The notes: generated from the sequence alone by a model not told the origin. A stretch of DNA of 64,000 nt from an uncultured Clostridia bacterium (GCA_947628385.1 CANQZS010000001.1:46441-110440); one strand, 5' to 3'; counted from the stretch's first letter, positions 51,523 to 59,097 are shown. Translations and numbers: made by a program.

Positions 51523-51786
51523 TTAAGCCATGTTACAGTTTTTCATGTCTTTGTAAGTATAGAAGTCGCTCTCGAACTGAACAGCGTCCCAACTCCCGGA
51601 AAGTTCACTCTTGAAAAGCTCGTCATATATATCGTCTGCAAGCTCATCAATCGAAACCCCCGAAGGTTTATGTATATCAAGCGACATTATGCCGTCCGGC
51701 ACATATACCTCTGTAAGTTCATCTCCGGCATCACAGATGATAATGCCATCTTCTATACCCTTTTTTATTTCTGCGCGTGAAAGCAT
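51523..51786 (-). CDS. small dUTPase/dCTP-deaminase-fold-like hypothetical protein
   Basis: An 87-residue protein starting MLSRAEIKKGIEDGIIICD after AAGGAGGGAGATTAAA. The opening LSRAEI+KGIEDG.I resembles the first helix of dCTP deaminase, but the rest is too short for the enzyme, so I treat this as a weak likeness only. Confidence 0.5.
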   Translation of the reverse strand: MLSRAEIKKGIEDGIIICDAGDELTEVYVPDGIMSLDIHKPSGVSIDELADDIYDELFKSELSGSWDAVQFESDFYTYKDMKNCNMA

Positions 51787-51787
51787 T

Positions 51788-52057
51788 TTAATCTCCCTCC
51801 TTGCTATAATCATCGTCCTTAAACATCTCGCATTCGTCAATTTTACAGATGTCTTTGTCAATGCAATCGTACATTAAAGTAACAAGTGCATCATGAGCAT
51901 CTTCGTGCGACCGGAATGGTGATATAACATAACGGTCTTTATGATTATTAAAATACATATAGATAACCCATCTGTTTCCGTTCCAACCACACTCAAAAGC
52001 CTCAATAATGTCAACATTTACGAACCTGTCATTATCGCATTTGATGTATTTTGCCAT
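51788..52057 (-). CDS. hypothetical protein, paralogue of 52075-52338
   Basis: An 89-residue protein (MAKYIKCDNDRFVNVDIIEAF). It shares with the next gene upstream the F/YIKxD-V/IN-IxxI opening, W-IYxYx motif and a late helix. Likely tandem duplication. Confidence 0.6.
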   Translation of the reverse strand: MAKYIKCDNDRFVNVDIIEAFECGWNGNRWVIYMYFNNHKDRYVISPFRSHEDAHDALVTLMYDCIDKDICKIDECEMFKDDDYSKEGD

Positions 52058-52074
52058 TGTAATTCTCTCCTTCC

Positions 52075-52338
52075 TTAATTTTCGTGATAGCCGGTATCTT
52101 CCTGAATACCGCCATAAATGCTGATTATTGTCTTACCTTTTCCGATGTCTGTCATCAGCTGATTGACTATTGCCGTTGCTTCTAATTTGGTAAGAAACCC
52201 TGATGACCGGTATCTCTTTCTCTGACCGTCGTAATACAGATAAATATGCCAACCACTCGCGTCAATACCGTATGTGATACGGTCAATGCTATTGATATTG
52301 ATATAGTCGTAATCGTCGTATTTTATAAACTGCGTCAT
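52075..52338 (-). CDS. hypothetical protein, paralogue of 51788-52057
   Basis: An 87-residue protein (MTQFIKYDDYDYININSID). First gene behind leader L10 with ribosome site GAAGGAGGTTATATTT. Function unknown. Confidence 0.6.
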   Translation of the reverse strand: MTQFIKYDDYDYININSIDRITYGIDASGWHIYLYYDGQRKRYRSSGFLTKLEATAIVNQLMTDIGKGKTIISIYGGIQEDTGYHEN

Positions 52339-52379
52339 AAATATAACCTCCTTCTAAAAAATCCTTGTTTTTGTGTATA

Positions 52380-52518
52380 TATATAAAAAGCGGCAGACTA
52401 AAAAACTTTAATCTGCCGCTTGGGAACATAAAAAAAGAGGAAAAGCATACACTTCTCCTCAAAAATAATACTTCATATCTGTATAGATATATTATACCAT
52501 ATTTCTTGGTAATGTCAA
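52380..52518 (-). promoter_or_regulatory. leader module L10
   Basis: Promoter TTGACA (52513-52518), 16-bp spacer, TATAAT (52491-52496). First terminator hairpin 52430-52462 (GAGGAGAAG/CTTTTCCTC then seven T); second 52389-52420 (GCGGCAGA/TCTGCCGC then TTTTTATA). Starts the 7-kb operon ending at 45147. Confidence 0.85.
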
Positions 52519-52530
52519 GCAAAAAAAAGC

Positions 52531-52619
52531 AAGAAAAAAGAACCTGATTCTGCGGTTCTTTTCCCTTATTGAAACTACAAAAAAGCAATTACTGAAAGAT
52601 TTTAGTATTTTTCAGTACA
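52531..52619 (-). ncRNA. small RNA gene sRNA-3
   Basis: About 85 nt from a promoter to an intrinsic terminator (52538-52560, AAGAACC/GGTTCTT then T run). Begins with an ACTGAAA/TTTCAGT hairpin and has AAGGGAAAAG just before the terminator, as in sRNA-1 and sRNA-2. Placed directly upstream of L10. Confidence 0.6.
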
Positions 52620-52624
52620 TTTAT

Positions 52625-52680
52625 ATTATACCTTATTTATTTTCCCCTTTCAATATAGTAATTGTAAACTTTCTGTGAAC
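52625..52680 (-). promoter_or_regulatory. sRNA-3 promoter and TGTGAAC repeat pair
   Basis: TTGAAA (52648-52653), 17-bp spacer, TATAAT (52625-52630). Plus-strand TGTAAAC at 52663-52669 and TGTGAAC at 52674-52680, 11 bp apart. Confidence 0.6.
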
Positions 52681-52701
52681 AAGCACAAAAAACCATATTT
52701 T

Positions 52702-54168
52702 TCATGCTACACTTCCGATTTTGTTATATGGCAGCAGCCTGAACAGTACACGCCCAATTATTTTATCTTCAGGCACTTGCCCTACATCGCTGCTTCTGCT
52801 ATCGTGGCTGTTACCTCTGTTATCGCCCAGAACGAATACATGATTTTCACTGACAGTTATCGGATATTGCACCCTGCTGTCTGTTATATATGTATTCCCG
52901 AATGAGTCATTTACTTGCTCGCCGTCTACATACACATGACCGTCATGCACGTTTACTTCCTGTCCCTCGGTTGCGATTATACGTTTGACGTAATATATAG
53001 ATTTAGCAGAAGGCGCATCCTTTACGAAATCAGCATTAAACATCACAATATCGCCTTGTTTGGGTTCATACCCTGCTTTTTTCATTACAAGCACTATATC
53101 GTTATTTGTTAATGTCGGCTGCATACTCGTTCCGCTTATGCGCGAGAACTGGAACAAATATATATTTGCTGCTGCTATAATGCCCATAACCACGGCGACT
53201 CCCAATATCGTATATATCCATTCCCGTACTCGTACCGGGATTCTGTGTTTTTTTCCTGTAGGCTTTATTGTATATTTACTGAACTTATCGCAGTGCTGTT
53301 TTATAAACTCCGGCTGCGGTATAGCTTGTATCCATGCTTGCGGTATCCCTGTTCTGTCGTTTATGCCGTATACGATACCGGCTAAACCCCCTGCCGCCGC
53401 TGCCATTGCAGATGTATCGCCGCCGAGGTTGACCGCCCTTAATATGCAGTCTGTATAATTATCTGTCGTTAAAAGACACCATATTGCCACTTCAAGAGTA
53501 TCGACTATGAACGATGAATTACGTATCTCGTCATACGATATATAGTTGAGCTTGGATATATACTCAAACTCTTTCGGCTGTTCTTGCTTAAACGCACCGC
53601 AGTCCATTTCGATTAAAAGCTCCTCATACGCATCACGTACAGATAAGCCGCGTAATAGCTTCTGTGCAAACCGAATATATACCTTACATGCGTATAGGGA
53701 TATAACATTACCGTGTGTAAGACCTGCTATATACTCTATTTCTATCTCTGACGCGCCTGTATATGCCAAAGGCAGTATGCGCAGTAAAGCTCCGTTATCA
53801 TTATCATACTCGTCTGTTCCGAAAATTTTATCTAAATCCGTTATGCCCGATATATATGTATTCAGCGCACCTTCTGTCACTCTGCTTATCTCCGGTGCTT
53901 CCTCACGGGTTGTATATGTACCGTATACGTAGCACATGGCGAATGAGTGCAGTATGTCCATATACAGCATATTACCGTATTTTCCTTTATTCTTCACGTA
54001 TGCGTCCATTGTCGCCAATGTCAATGCACCGCTTTCCGACCATGTATCTGACAATTTAACATTGTTAAAATCCGCATGGACCGTACCACGTTCTTTTCTT
54101 CTATACGGCAAACCGACCATCTCGCCGGTTATAAGTCCCATAATTCCGTTATATAACTTCTCATTCAT
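52702..54168 (-). CDS. ADP-ribosylglycohydrolase-like domain fused to type I signal peptidase
   Basis: A 488-residue protein. Residues 1-~290 follow the ADP-ribosylglycohydrolase fold: GLITGEMVGLPYRR at the start and NLGGDTSAMAAAAGGLAGI at the end. The usual metal-binding T-D-D at the first site reads SESG, and the second site GGDTDT reads GGDTSA, so catalysis is doubtful. A membrane segment (WIYTILGVAVVMGIIAA) leads into a signal peptidase I domain with catalytic Ser in GTSMQPTL, Lys in YYVKRIIA and the GDNRGNSHDSR box, which look intact. Last gene of the CvpA/DnaJ operon. Confidence 0.85.
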   Translation of the reverse strand: MNEKLYNGIMGLITGEMVGLPYRRKERGTVHADFNNVKLSDTWSESGALTLATMDAYVKNKGKYGNMLYMDILHSFAMCYVYGTYTTREEAPEISRVTEGALNTYISGITDLDKIFGTDEYDNDNGALLRILPLAYTGASEIEIEYIAGLTHGNVISLYACKVYIRFAQKLLRGLSVRDAYEELLIEMDCGAFKQEQPKEFEYISKLNYISYDEIRNSSFIVDTLEVAIWCLLTTDNYTDCILRAVNLGGDTSAMAAAAGGLAGIVYGINDRTGIPQAWIQAIPQPEFIKQHCDKFSKYTIKPTGKKHRIPVRVREWIYTILGVAVVMGIIAAANIYLFQFSRISGTSMQPTLTNNDIVLVMKKAGYEPKQGDIVMFNADFVKDAPSAKSIYYVKRIIATEGQEVNVHDGHVYVDGEQVNDSFGNTYITDSRVQYPITVSENHVFVLGDNRGNSHDSRSSDVGQVPEDKIIGRVLFRLLPYNKIGSVA

Positions 54169-54186
54169 TGTTTTTGTGTCACTCCC

Positions 54187-54453
54187 TTATCTTTGTTCCT
54201 GTACTATTGAGCCTGTATCCGGTACGGTATTGTTTACAATAAACGCCTGTACCTCGCCCTTGCCGGATGCCTGTATTGTCAATTTCCCGTGTTTCTCCAT
54301 ACCGGTAAGGAATATAAGGATAAAAGATAAGACAGCTACTATGATAATGAATGTTGTCAGCTTCATTCTTTCGGCTTTACTATATACTACAGGACTATCC
54401 TGCTCGTCGTCCATATACATTCCATCGTACATTTCTTCGTCTCTGTTATCCAT
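54187..54453 (-). CDS. single-pass membrane protein
   Basis: An 88-residue protein with an acidic N-terminus, one membrane segment (LTTFIIIVAVLSFILIFLTG) and a short outer tail. Lies between the 53-residue gene and the fusion gene. Confidence 0.65.
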   Translation of the reverse strand: MDNRDEEMYDGMYMDDEQDSPVVYSKAERMKLTTFIIIVAVLSFILIFLTGMEKHGKLTIQASGKGEVQAFIVNNTVPDTGSIVQEQR

Positions 54454-54455
54454 GA

Positions 54456-54617
54456 TTACAACCCTCTCTTTCCGTGGAATTTTCTGCGCTCGTAACGTCT
54501 GCGACCGCTGTTGTAATATCCGTAATGCCCGCCGGCGTAGTATATCGGCTTTTTGGGTTGTTCCTGCTTCTGTTCCTGTTCCTTTGTTTCTTCCTTTGTT
54601 TTTGCTTCTTCCTGCAT
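54456..54617 (-). CDS. small Gln/Glu-rich then basic protein
   Basis: A 53-residue protein starting MQEEAKTKEETKEQ after AAAGGAGAATAAAGAA. The first half is E/K/Q-rich; the second half is tyrosine-, glycine- and arginine-rich (GGHYGYYNSGRRRYERRKF). Its start lies just inside the spacer after the DnaJ-like gene. Composition suggests a disordered nucleic-acid or membrane binder. Confidence 0.65.
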   Translation of the reverse strand: MQEEAKTKEETKEQEQKQEQPKKPIYYAGGHYGYYNSGRRRYERRKFHGKRGL

Positions 54618-54621
54618 TTCT

Positions 54622-55524
54622 TTATTCTCCTTTATCTGTAGTAGTATTATCCTTAGGCGGTTTACGCATATATAGCCTTTGAACCGCCCTTAGTACGTTC
54701 ATGCAATCGGTTTCATCGTCTATCTGCGGTGTTACGACATTGACAGAGACGTACTCATTGCCTATTTTCCCGTCTAACATGATACCTTTACCGTCTATAC
54801 ATACCTTTGTACCGGACTGTATTCCGCGCGGTATTTTACATTCCACATCACCGTATATGGTATAGACGTTCTTTACCGTTCCCAATACAGCTTCAGGAAA
54901 CGTGATACCTATACGTACGTATATATCTCTGCCCTTTACCACGTACCGTTTGGACTTCGGTACATGTACCTTTATAACCAAATCCCCGTTTTCACCGCTG
55001 TATCCGCCCGAATTGCCCTTACCGCGAATACGCAGGACTTGTTTATCCTTAACGGCTACCGGTATCTTTACCTCGATTATTTTCTTTTGCTTGTACTTGC
55101 CCGTTCCGTTGCATTTCAGGCACGTTTCATCAGGTATACCGTTAGTGCAGCACTCACAAATGGTATTACGCGTTACCGGAAGCATCTTCTTACAGCCTCT
55201 TAATGATTCTTCAAAACCAACATCTACGTCGAGGTATATATCCGAACCGCGTTCAGGGATATGTACCTCGTCAGGTCCGTGTGTGTCTGTACTCGGTCTG
55301 ACAAACATTCGCTTGATACGTAATAGCCTGTTCTGTCTGTTATGTCGTATACTCATGACCGTGTTATACGCTTCGCAGACTTGTTTGAATTTCTCTGTTG
55401 TATCGTCACCCTTGCTGAAATCGGGGTGATACTGCTTCGCCAGTTTCTTATACGCTTTGTTTATATCCTCGTCTGTGTCGTTCTTCTTAACACCAAGTAT
55501 TGAATAACATTCTCTCTCGCTCAT
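54622..55524 (-). CDS. DnaJ-like (J-domain) co-chaperone
   Basis: A 300-residue protein. The J domain (1-70) has the HPD motif in QYHPDFSKGDD. The cysteine-rich region is reduced to one pair (CECC and CLKCNGTGK) instead of four CxxCxGxG repeats. A DnaJ-type C-terminal substrate domain follows (IPVAVKDKQVLRIRGKGN and the later barrel). It would stimulate host DnaK. The element may use it with the membrane proteins in this operon. Confidence 0.88.
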   Translation of the reverse strand: MSERECYSILGVKKNDTDEDINKAYKKLAKQYHPDFSKGDDTTEKFKQVCEAYNTVMSIRHNRQNRLLRIKRMFVRPSTDTHGPDEVHIPERGSDIYLDVDVGFEESLRGCKKMLPVTRNTICECCTNGIPDETCLKCNGTGKYKQKKIIEVKIPVAVKDKQVLRIRGKGNSGGYSGENGDLVIKVHVPKSKRYVVKGRDIYVRIGITFPEAVLGTVKNVYTIYGDVECKIPRGIQSGTKVCIDGKGIMLDGKIGNEYVSVNVVTPQIDDETDCMNVLRAVQRLYMRKPPKDNTTTDKGE

Positions 55525-55545
55525 TGTCTTTTATATCCCTCTCGT

Positions 55546-56160
55546 TTAGAAGTGAAAAGCTTGTATCTGCTGCCATACGTTGTTTATGATACCCGTATTT
55601 GTCGGAATATTCGCACCGAACAGGCTATTTACCGCCACAAATGCGAAGTATAATATGAGGCACAGTATTGCGCCCTTTATAACGCCGCAGAAGCCGCCCA
55701 ATACAGCGTTAAGCTCTTTACCGATAGGCACAGCTTTTATGCTTTTGTTTATAAGATTAACAATAAGACCGAGAATGCACATCAGTATAGCAAAACTTAA
55801 AATGGTAACAAGCGTAACACAAACATCATACGCCGTTACATTAAGGGAGTTTGCCACAGCTTCAGGTAAGCCGTTTAACGGGATTTTGGTATAGTTATTG
55901 ACTATATCCGTTCCCGAAAGGATGTTATTGCTGATTGTTCCGTCTTGGAATGGGGTAAGGAAGGATGATATATATTCATCCACGTTATAGGTATTAAACA
56001 GCCATAAGGTTATATTTCCCGATACGCTGCGTGACGTTATCCAACTTATAACCATAGCTGCTAAACCGCCAATACTTCGGATACCGCCCCGGCATATACC
56101 TATAACCACACATACAACGAGTATTGATGCATAAATCGTATTTACTACATCTATTGACAT
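55546..56160 (-). CDS. CvpA-family membrane protein
   Basis: A 204-residue protein with four membrane segments and the CvpA arrangement (VCVVIGICRGGIRSIGGLAAMVISW). The start MSIDVVNTIYASIL follows GAAAGGAGAGATTAAG; a longer frame runs into the attenuator and is rejected. Known members affect colicin production and envelope processes; here it heads an operon of J-domain and signal-peptidase proteins. Confidence 0.8.
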   Translation of the reverse strand: MSIDVVNTIYASILVVCVVIGICRGGIRSIGGLAAMVISWITSRSVSGNITLWLFNTYNVDEYISSFLTPFQDGTISNNILSGTDIVNNYTKIPLNGLPEAVANSLNVTAYDVCVTLVTILSFAILMCILGLIVNLINKSIKAVPIGKELNAVLGGFCGVIKGAILCLILYFAFVAVNSLFGANIPTNTGIINNVWQQIQAFHF

Positions 56161-56194
56161 CTTAATCTCTCCTTTCTTCGTATTTTCCGAGAAA

Positions 56195-56298
56195 ACAAAA
56201 AAAGGACTTTTGCGCCACTTTACTGTAATTAGACGCAAAAGTCCCTTAATTATTCTTCATATCTGTTTCTATTATATCACATCTGCTGAAAATGTCAA
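56195..56298 (-). promoter_or_regulatory. leader module L11, variant with one terminator
   Basis: Promoter TTGACA (56293-56298), 16-bp spacer, TATAAT (56271-56276), the conserved ATATGAAG after the start, then a strong hairpin GGACTTTTGCG/CGCAAAAGTCC (56204-56244) and seven T. The hairpin sequence is unrelated to the other modules but occupies the same place. Confidence 0.8.
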
Positions 56299-56330
56299 GC
56301 GAAAATGACACTCAGTATACTGTGGTATAG

Positions 56331-56396
56331 TGGACTATTATACAACTTCTCGCCTAATATAGAGCATAAATTCGGGACGTCCCCTCCCTACTATTA
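56331..56396 (-). promoter_or_regulatory. M module 5
   Basis: GGGAGGGGACGTCCC hairpin, GAATTTATGCTC, GAGAAGTTGTATAATAGTCCAC. A -10 box TATAAT is present but the TTG -35 is lost. Upstream of L11. Confidence 0.55.
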
Positions 56397-56403
56397 TCCT
56401 TTA

Positions 56404-56678
56404 TCAGTAGAATAAAGGCAATATCTCAGATATACTTTTTTGCTCTATCCGTGAAATAGCGCACACGGTTTGATACATTACCGGCATATAATCACGTAAG
56501 GACTTTGTAAGCGGTATCGTCACTTGCTCAAATATGCCGTCTTTGTTATACTGAAATATTCGTATATCGTTTCTGTGCTTTATCGGGTATTCCGACCATC
56601 CGGCATTTATCAGATGTTCTGCTATTGCCGAAGCGTCTATTTCTTCCAGAATGTTTTTTTATCATCGTACTGTGTCAT
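56404..56678 (-). pseudogene. small gene with frameshift in an A7 run
   Basis: ATG after GGGAGATAATAAT opens MTQYDDKKTFWKK and stops. With one extra A in the A7 run (plus-strand T run 56654-56660) the frame becomes MTQYDDKK...NILEEIDASAIAEHL and continues to a stop at 56404-56406, about 91 residues with GWSEYPIKHRNDIRIF. Either slippage, decay or a homopolymer error. Lies between M modules 6 and 5. Confidence 0.6.
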
Positions 56679-56731
56679 ATTATTATCTCCCATATTCACA
56701 TTTTTTTATTTGCAGCTAATTTCCGTCATAG

Positions 56732-56795
56732 TGGACTTGTCTTACGACTTCTTGCTGTTACACAAGCATTATCCGGGATGCCCCTGCCCTACTTA
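56732..56795 (-). promoter_or_regulatory. M module 6 directly 3' of tmRNA
   Basis: GGCAGGGGCATCCC, GGATAATG, CTTGTGTAACAGCAAG, AAGTC, CAAGTCCAC. Starts within 5 bp of the tmRNA CCA end and precedes the frameshifted gene. The TATA part is replaced, so promoter strength is doubtful. Confidence 0.5.
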
Positions 56796-56797
56796 AA

Positions 56798-57214
56798 TGG
56801 TGGAGATGAGGGGAATCGAACCCCTGTCCAAAACACCTAATTCACAGTAAATCTTTTATGCAATATCTTTTTTTTATCATTAAGGCAGATAAGGGAAGCA
56901 GATACCCGATGCCGGGAGCTACTATAGCCGTTCCACCACTCTGTTCAAGGGAACAGAGAACCGTAATGATTTACTATTTTTTGACCGCAGACGTTACCCG
57001 TAAATAGAAGGAATATCATTTAGGAGTCGTGTCACTCAGGCAGCCATTTTTACAGGCGAGAGACCTCTCAAAGCCGAGAAAAGCTGCGGATGAAGTGATA
57101 CGATTGTTGCAGAATTATGTTCGTTGTCGTTTATTTTTATGTTTTTGACTTATAACGGAGTCACCCGTGCAAATTTACTGTTTTTCAATGCCCTGTCGAA
57201 ACCATTACATCCCC
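56798..57214 (-). ncRNA. ssrA: tmRNA
   Basis: The 5' end GGGGATGTAATGGTTTCGAC and 3' end with T arm (GGGG TTCGATT CCCC) and CATCTCC-A-CCA are classic tmRNA ends and pair as an acceptor stem. The 417-nt gene is of normal size. A frame ending ...KMAA before TGA may be the tag end, but I cannot fix the resume codon, so the tag sequence is left open. It frees stalled ribosomes. M modules flank it on both sides, so it appears to belong to the element. Confidence 0.93.
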
Positions 57215-57239
57215 ATATATATATATTTCGACGGCGGTC

Positions 57240-57310
57240 TGCATGGACCTGTTATATATAACTTCTTGCTTTTACACAAGCATAAATTCGGATTGTCCCA
57301 CCCCTACTGT
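57240..57310 (-). promoter_or_regulatory. M module 7, promoter of tmRNA
   Basis: GGGGTGGGACAATCC, GAATTTATG, TTGTGT with a 17-bp spacer to TATAAC, then AGGTCCA; this gives a plausible promoter ending about 40 bp before the tmRNA 5' end. Confidence 0.65.
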
Positions 57311-57315
57311 ATTGT

Positions 57316-57636
57316 TTACTCCAGTTCGTTCACGACGACCGTTCCTGTCTTGAAGTATATGACGTGTCTGTTACCCTGTTCATCGTCGTACAGTATACGC
57401 TCATCCGCGTATTCTATATCGAATTTACCCGATTGCCGGAACAGTTCATTGCCTACTGCGTCGTAGACGATTATTTCACGTTGCAGACCGTTCCCGAAGT
57501 TTGACGAGATAGTCTTGAAAGAACGCCGCACGGATGCGCAGCCGGACATTACGAACAAAAAGATTGCTATGGCAACCAAGAATATGCAGATGAATACAAT
57601 CAGCTTTTTGTGCTTTATATAAGGCATTTTAATCAT
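57316..57636 (-). CDS. DUF5052-like lipoprotein
   Basis: A 106-residue protein with an N-terminal membrane segment and lipobox (FVMSGCAS). The remainder (LQREIIVYDAVGNELFRQSGKFDIEY... then TVVVNELE) fits my memory of the DUF5052 family. Ribosome site GTGAGGTATAGAAA. Surface-exposed, role unknown. Confidence 0.75.
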   Translation of the reverse strand: MIKMPYIKHKKLIVFICIFLVAIAIFLFVMSGCASVRRSFKTISSNFGNGLQREIIVYDAVGNELFRQSGKFDIEYADERILYDDEQGNRHVIYFKTGTVVVNELE

Positions 57637-57639
57637 TTT

Positions 57640-57918
57640 CTATACCTCACTTTCTGTTTTTAAGCCTTGTCTGCTTATAATATAGCAAGAGCCTATACCT
57701 TTATCTTTGACAAGGTAAAGCATGCCTTCCGAAGCATGTTCATGCGGTGCTTTTGCTATGACCGTAAAACAATCATCTTTTGACGGTTTATGCCCAAATG
57801 CGTAATATATGGCGTAAATAGGCGCGTGTTTGTATATCCATGTGCTATACATCGGGTATACAAAGTCTGTGTCAACAACCCATACAGTATCGCCGACGTT
57901 GATTTCACTGTGTTTCAT
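57640..57918 (-). CDS. single APEYA-type module protein
   Basis: A 92-residue protein: INVGDTVWVVDTDFVYP, STWIYKHAPIYAIYYAFGHKP, FTVIAKAPHEH, SCYIISRQGL. Stand-alone version of the second module of the 48852, 49455 and 57915 proteins. ATGA overlap with the upstream gene. Confidence 0.7.
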   Translation of the reverse strand: MKHSEINVGDTVWVVDTDFVYPMYSTWIYKHAPIYAIYYAFGHKPSKDDCFTVIAKAPHEHASEGMLYLVKDKGIGSCYIISRQGLKTESEV

Positions 57919-59063
57919 ATCCTCACCTTTAATTTCCTTATACCTTTCTCGTCTATGAGATAACATTCATTGGAGTATACGCTTTTTATGAGATATAACA
58001 TGGCATTACGTACACCGTGCGGAGCTTTAGCGACGACCTCATACGTATTTTGATTTACAGGTTCTTTCTCGTAAATAACGCGATGGGCATACTCCGGCGC
58101 ATGAAATAATACCCAATCTGAATAATTGGGATAGGTTTGTTGGTTGTCTACAACCTCTACCATATCTCCCACACATATTTTACTGTTGTTGTCGTAAGCT
58201 GCGGTCGTATCTACCATAAACGCAAAACCCTTTTCCCTCACGATATAACAAGCGTTTGTATCTCTGTCACGGAGAAGATAAAGCCTACCGTATAACCCCG
58301 TAAGTGTAGGCTTTGTTTTAGCCACAACATAACAGTGAGTGCCTTCTTTTGGTATCTGCCCGTAAGCGAACTGTTCAGCGTATTCGGGCGCGTTATCTTT
58401 TATCCACTGTGAGAATTTGGGGTAAACCTTACTGCTGTCCGTTATACATACACAAGCACCTTCATCTATGTCGAGCTTTTTACTGTCTGTTTCTGCCGTA
58501 TTATTTTTCTTCTCTATGCCTTTTTCTTGAACAAGATAACAAGCTCTCGTACATTGGCTGCGAATAAGATATAACATACCGAAGAACGACTGTTCGTGCG
58601 GTGCTATGGCAACGACCGTAAATGCAACATCGTTCTTGCTGTCCGGTAAGTGGCTGAACGCATAATACGCCGCATATTTGGGAGCGTATGCCATTACCCA
58701 ATCCGCGTAGCTTCGGTATATATATTCGTCGTCTATGATATACACGGTATCGCCTATGGATATATCCTTGTTGCCCTTACAAGTTTCTTCACTTTGTATG
58801 AGTTCGACCGAACCGTTGTCAATTACCCAATGTTCTTTCATAGACTTATCCCACTCTATCTGCAACCATTGTATATCTTCGCATGATTGGTCTATGGATG
58901 TAATTGTGCCGGTTCTGCCGCATAAATATTTCATACCCTGAACAAAAGAGCTTGGATAACATATATGCTCTTTGCCTGTTGCGTCTGTATATGTACCGTA
59001 TTCTTTTGCCATATCATCCCACTGGCGTACGCGTATCTTGTCGCCTACTTTGAATGTTTGCAT
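57915..59063 (-). CDS. four-module protein: GDKIRV domain plus three APEYA modules
   Basis: A 382-residue protein. MQTFKVGDKIRVRQWDDM opens the first domain (CGRTGTITSI, WVIDNGSVELI). Three second modules follow, each with a GD-V-V/I strand, YxxWVxxxAPEYA, FTVVAIAPHE-type strand and a CYLVxEKGI ending. Amino-acid identity among them is moderate, indicating old duplications. No signal peptide. Function unknown; the first domain is SH3/KOW-like. Confidence 0.75.
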   Translation of the reverse strand: MQTFKVGDKIRVRQWDDMAKEYGTYTDATGKEHICYPSSFVQGMKYLCGRTGTITSIDQSCEDIQWLQIEWDKSMKEHWVIDNGSVELIQSEETCKGNKDISIGDTVYIIDDEYIYRSYADWVMAYAPKYAAYYAFSHLPDSKNDVAFTVVAIAPHEQSFFGMLYLIRSQCTRACYLVQEKGIEKKNNTAETDSKKLDIDEGACVCITDSSKVYPKFSQWIKDNAPEYAEQFAYGQIPKEGTHCYVVAKTKPTLTGLYGRLYLLRDRDTNACYIVREKGFAFMVDTTAAYDNNSKICVGDMVEVVDNQQTYPNYSDWVLFHAPEYAHRVIYEKEPVNQNTYEVVAKAPHGVRNAMLYLIKSVYSNECYLIDEKGIRKLKVRI

Positions 59064-59097
59064 AGGTCTTTTCCTTTCTTTGAATGTGTTTGAGCTG

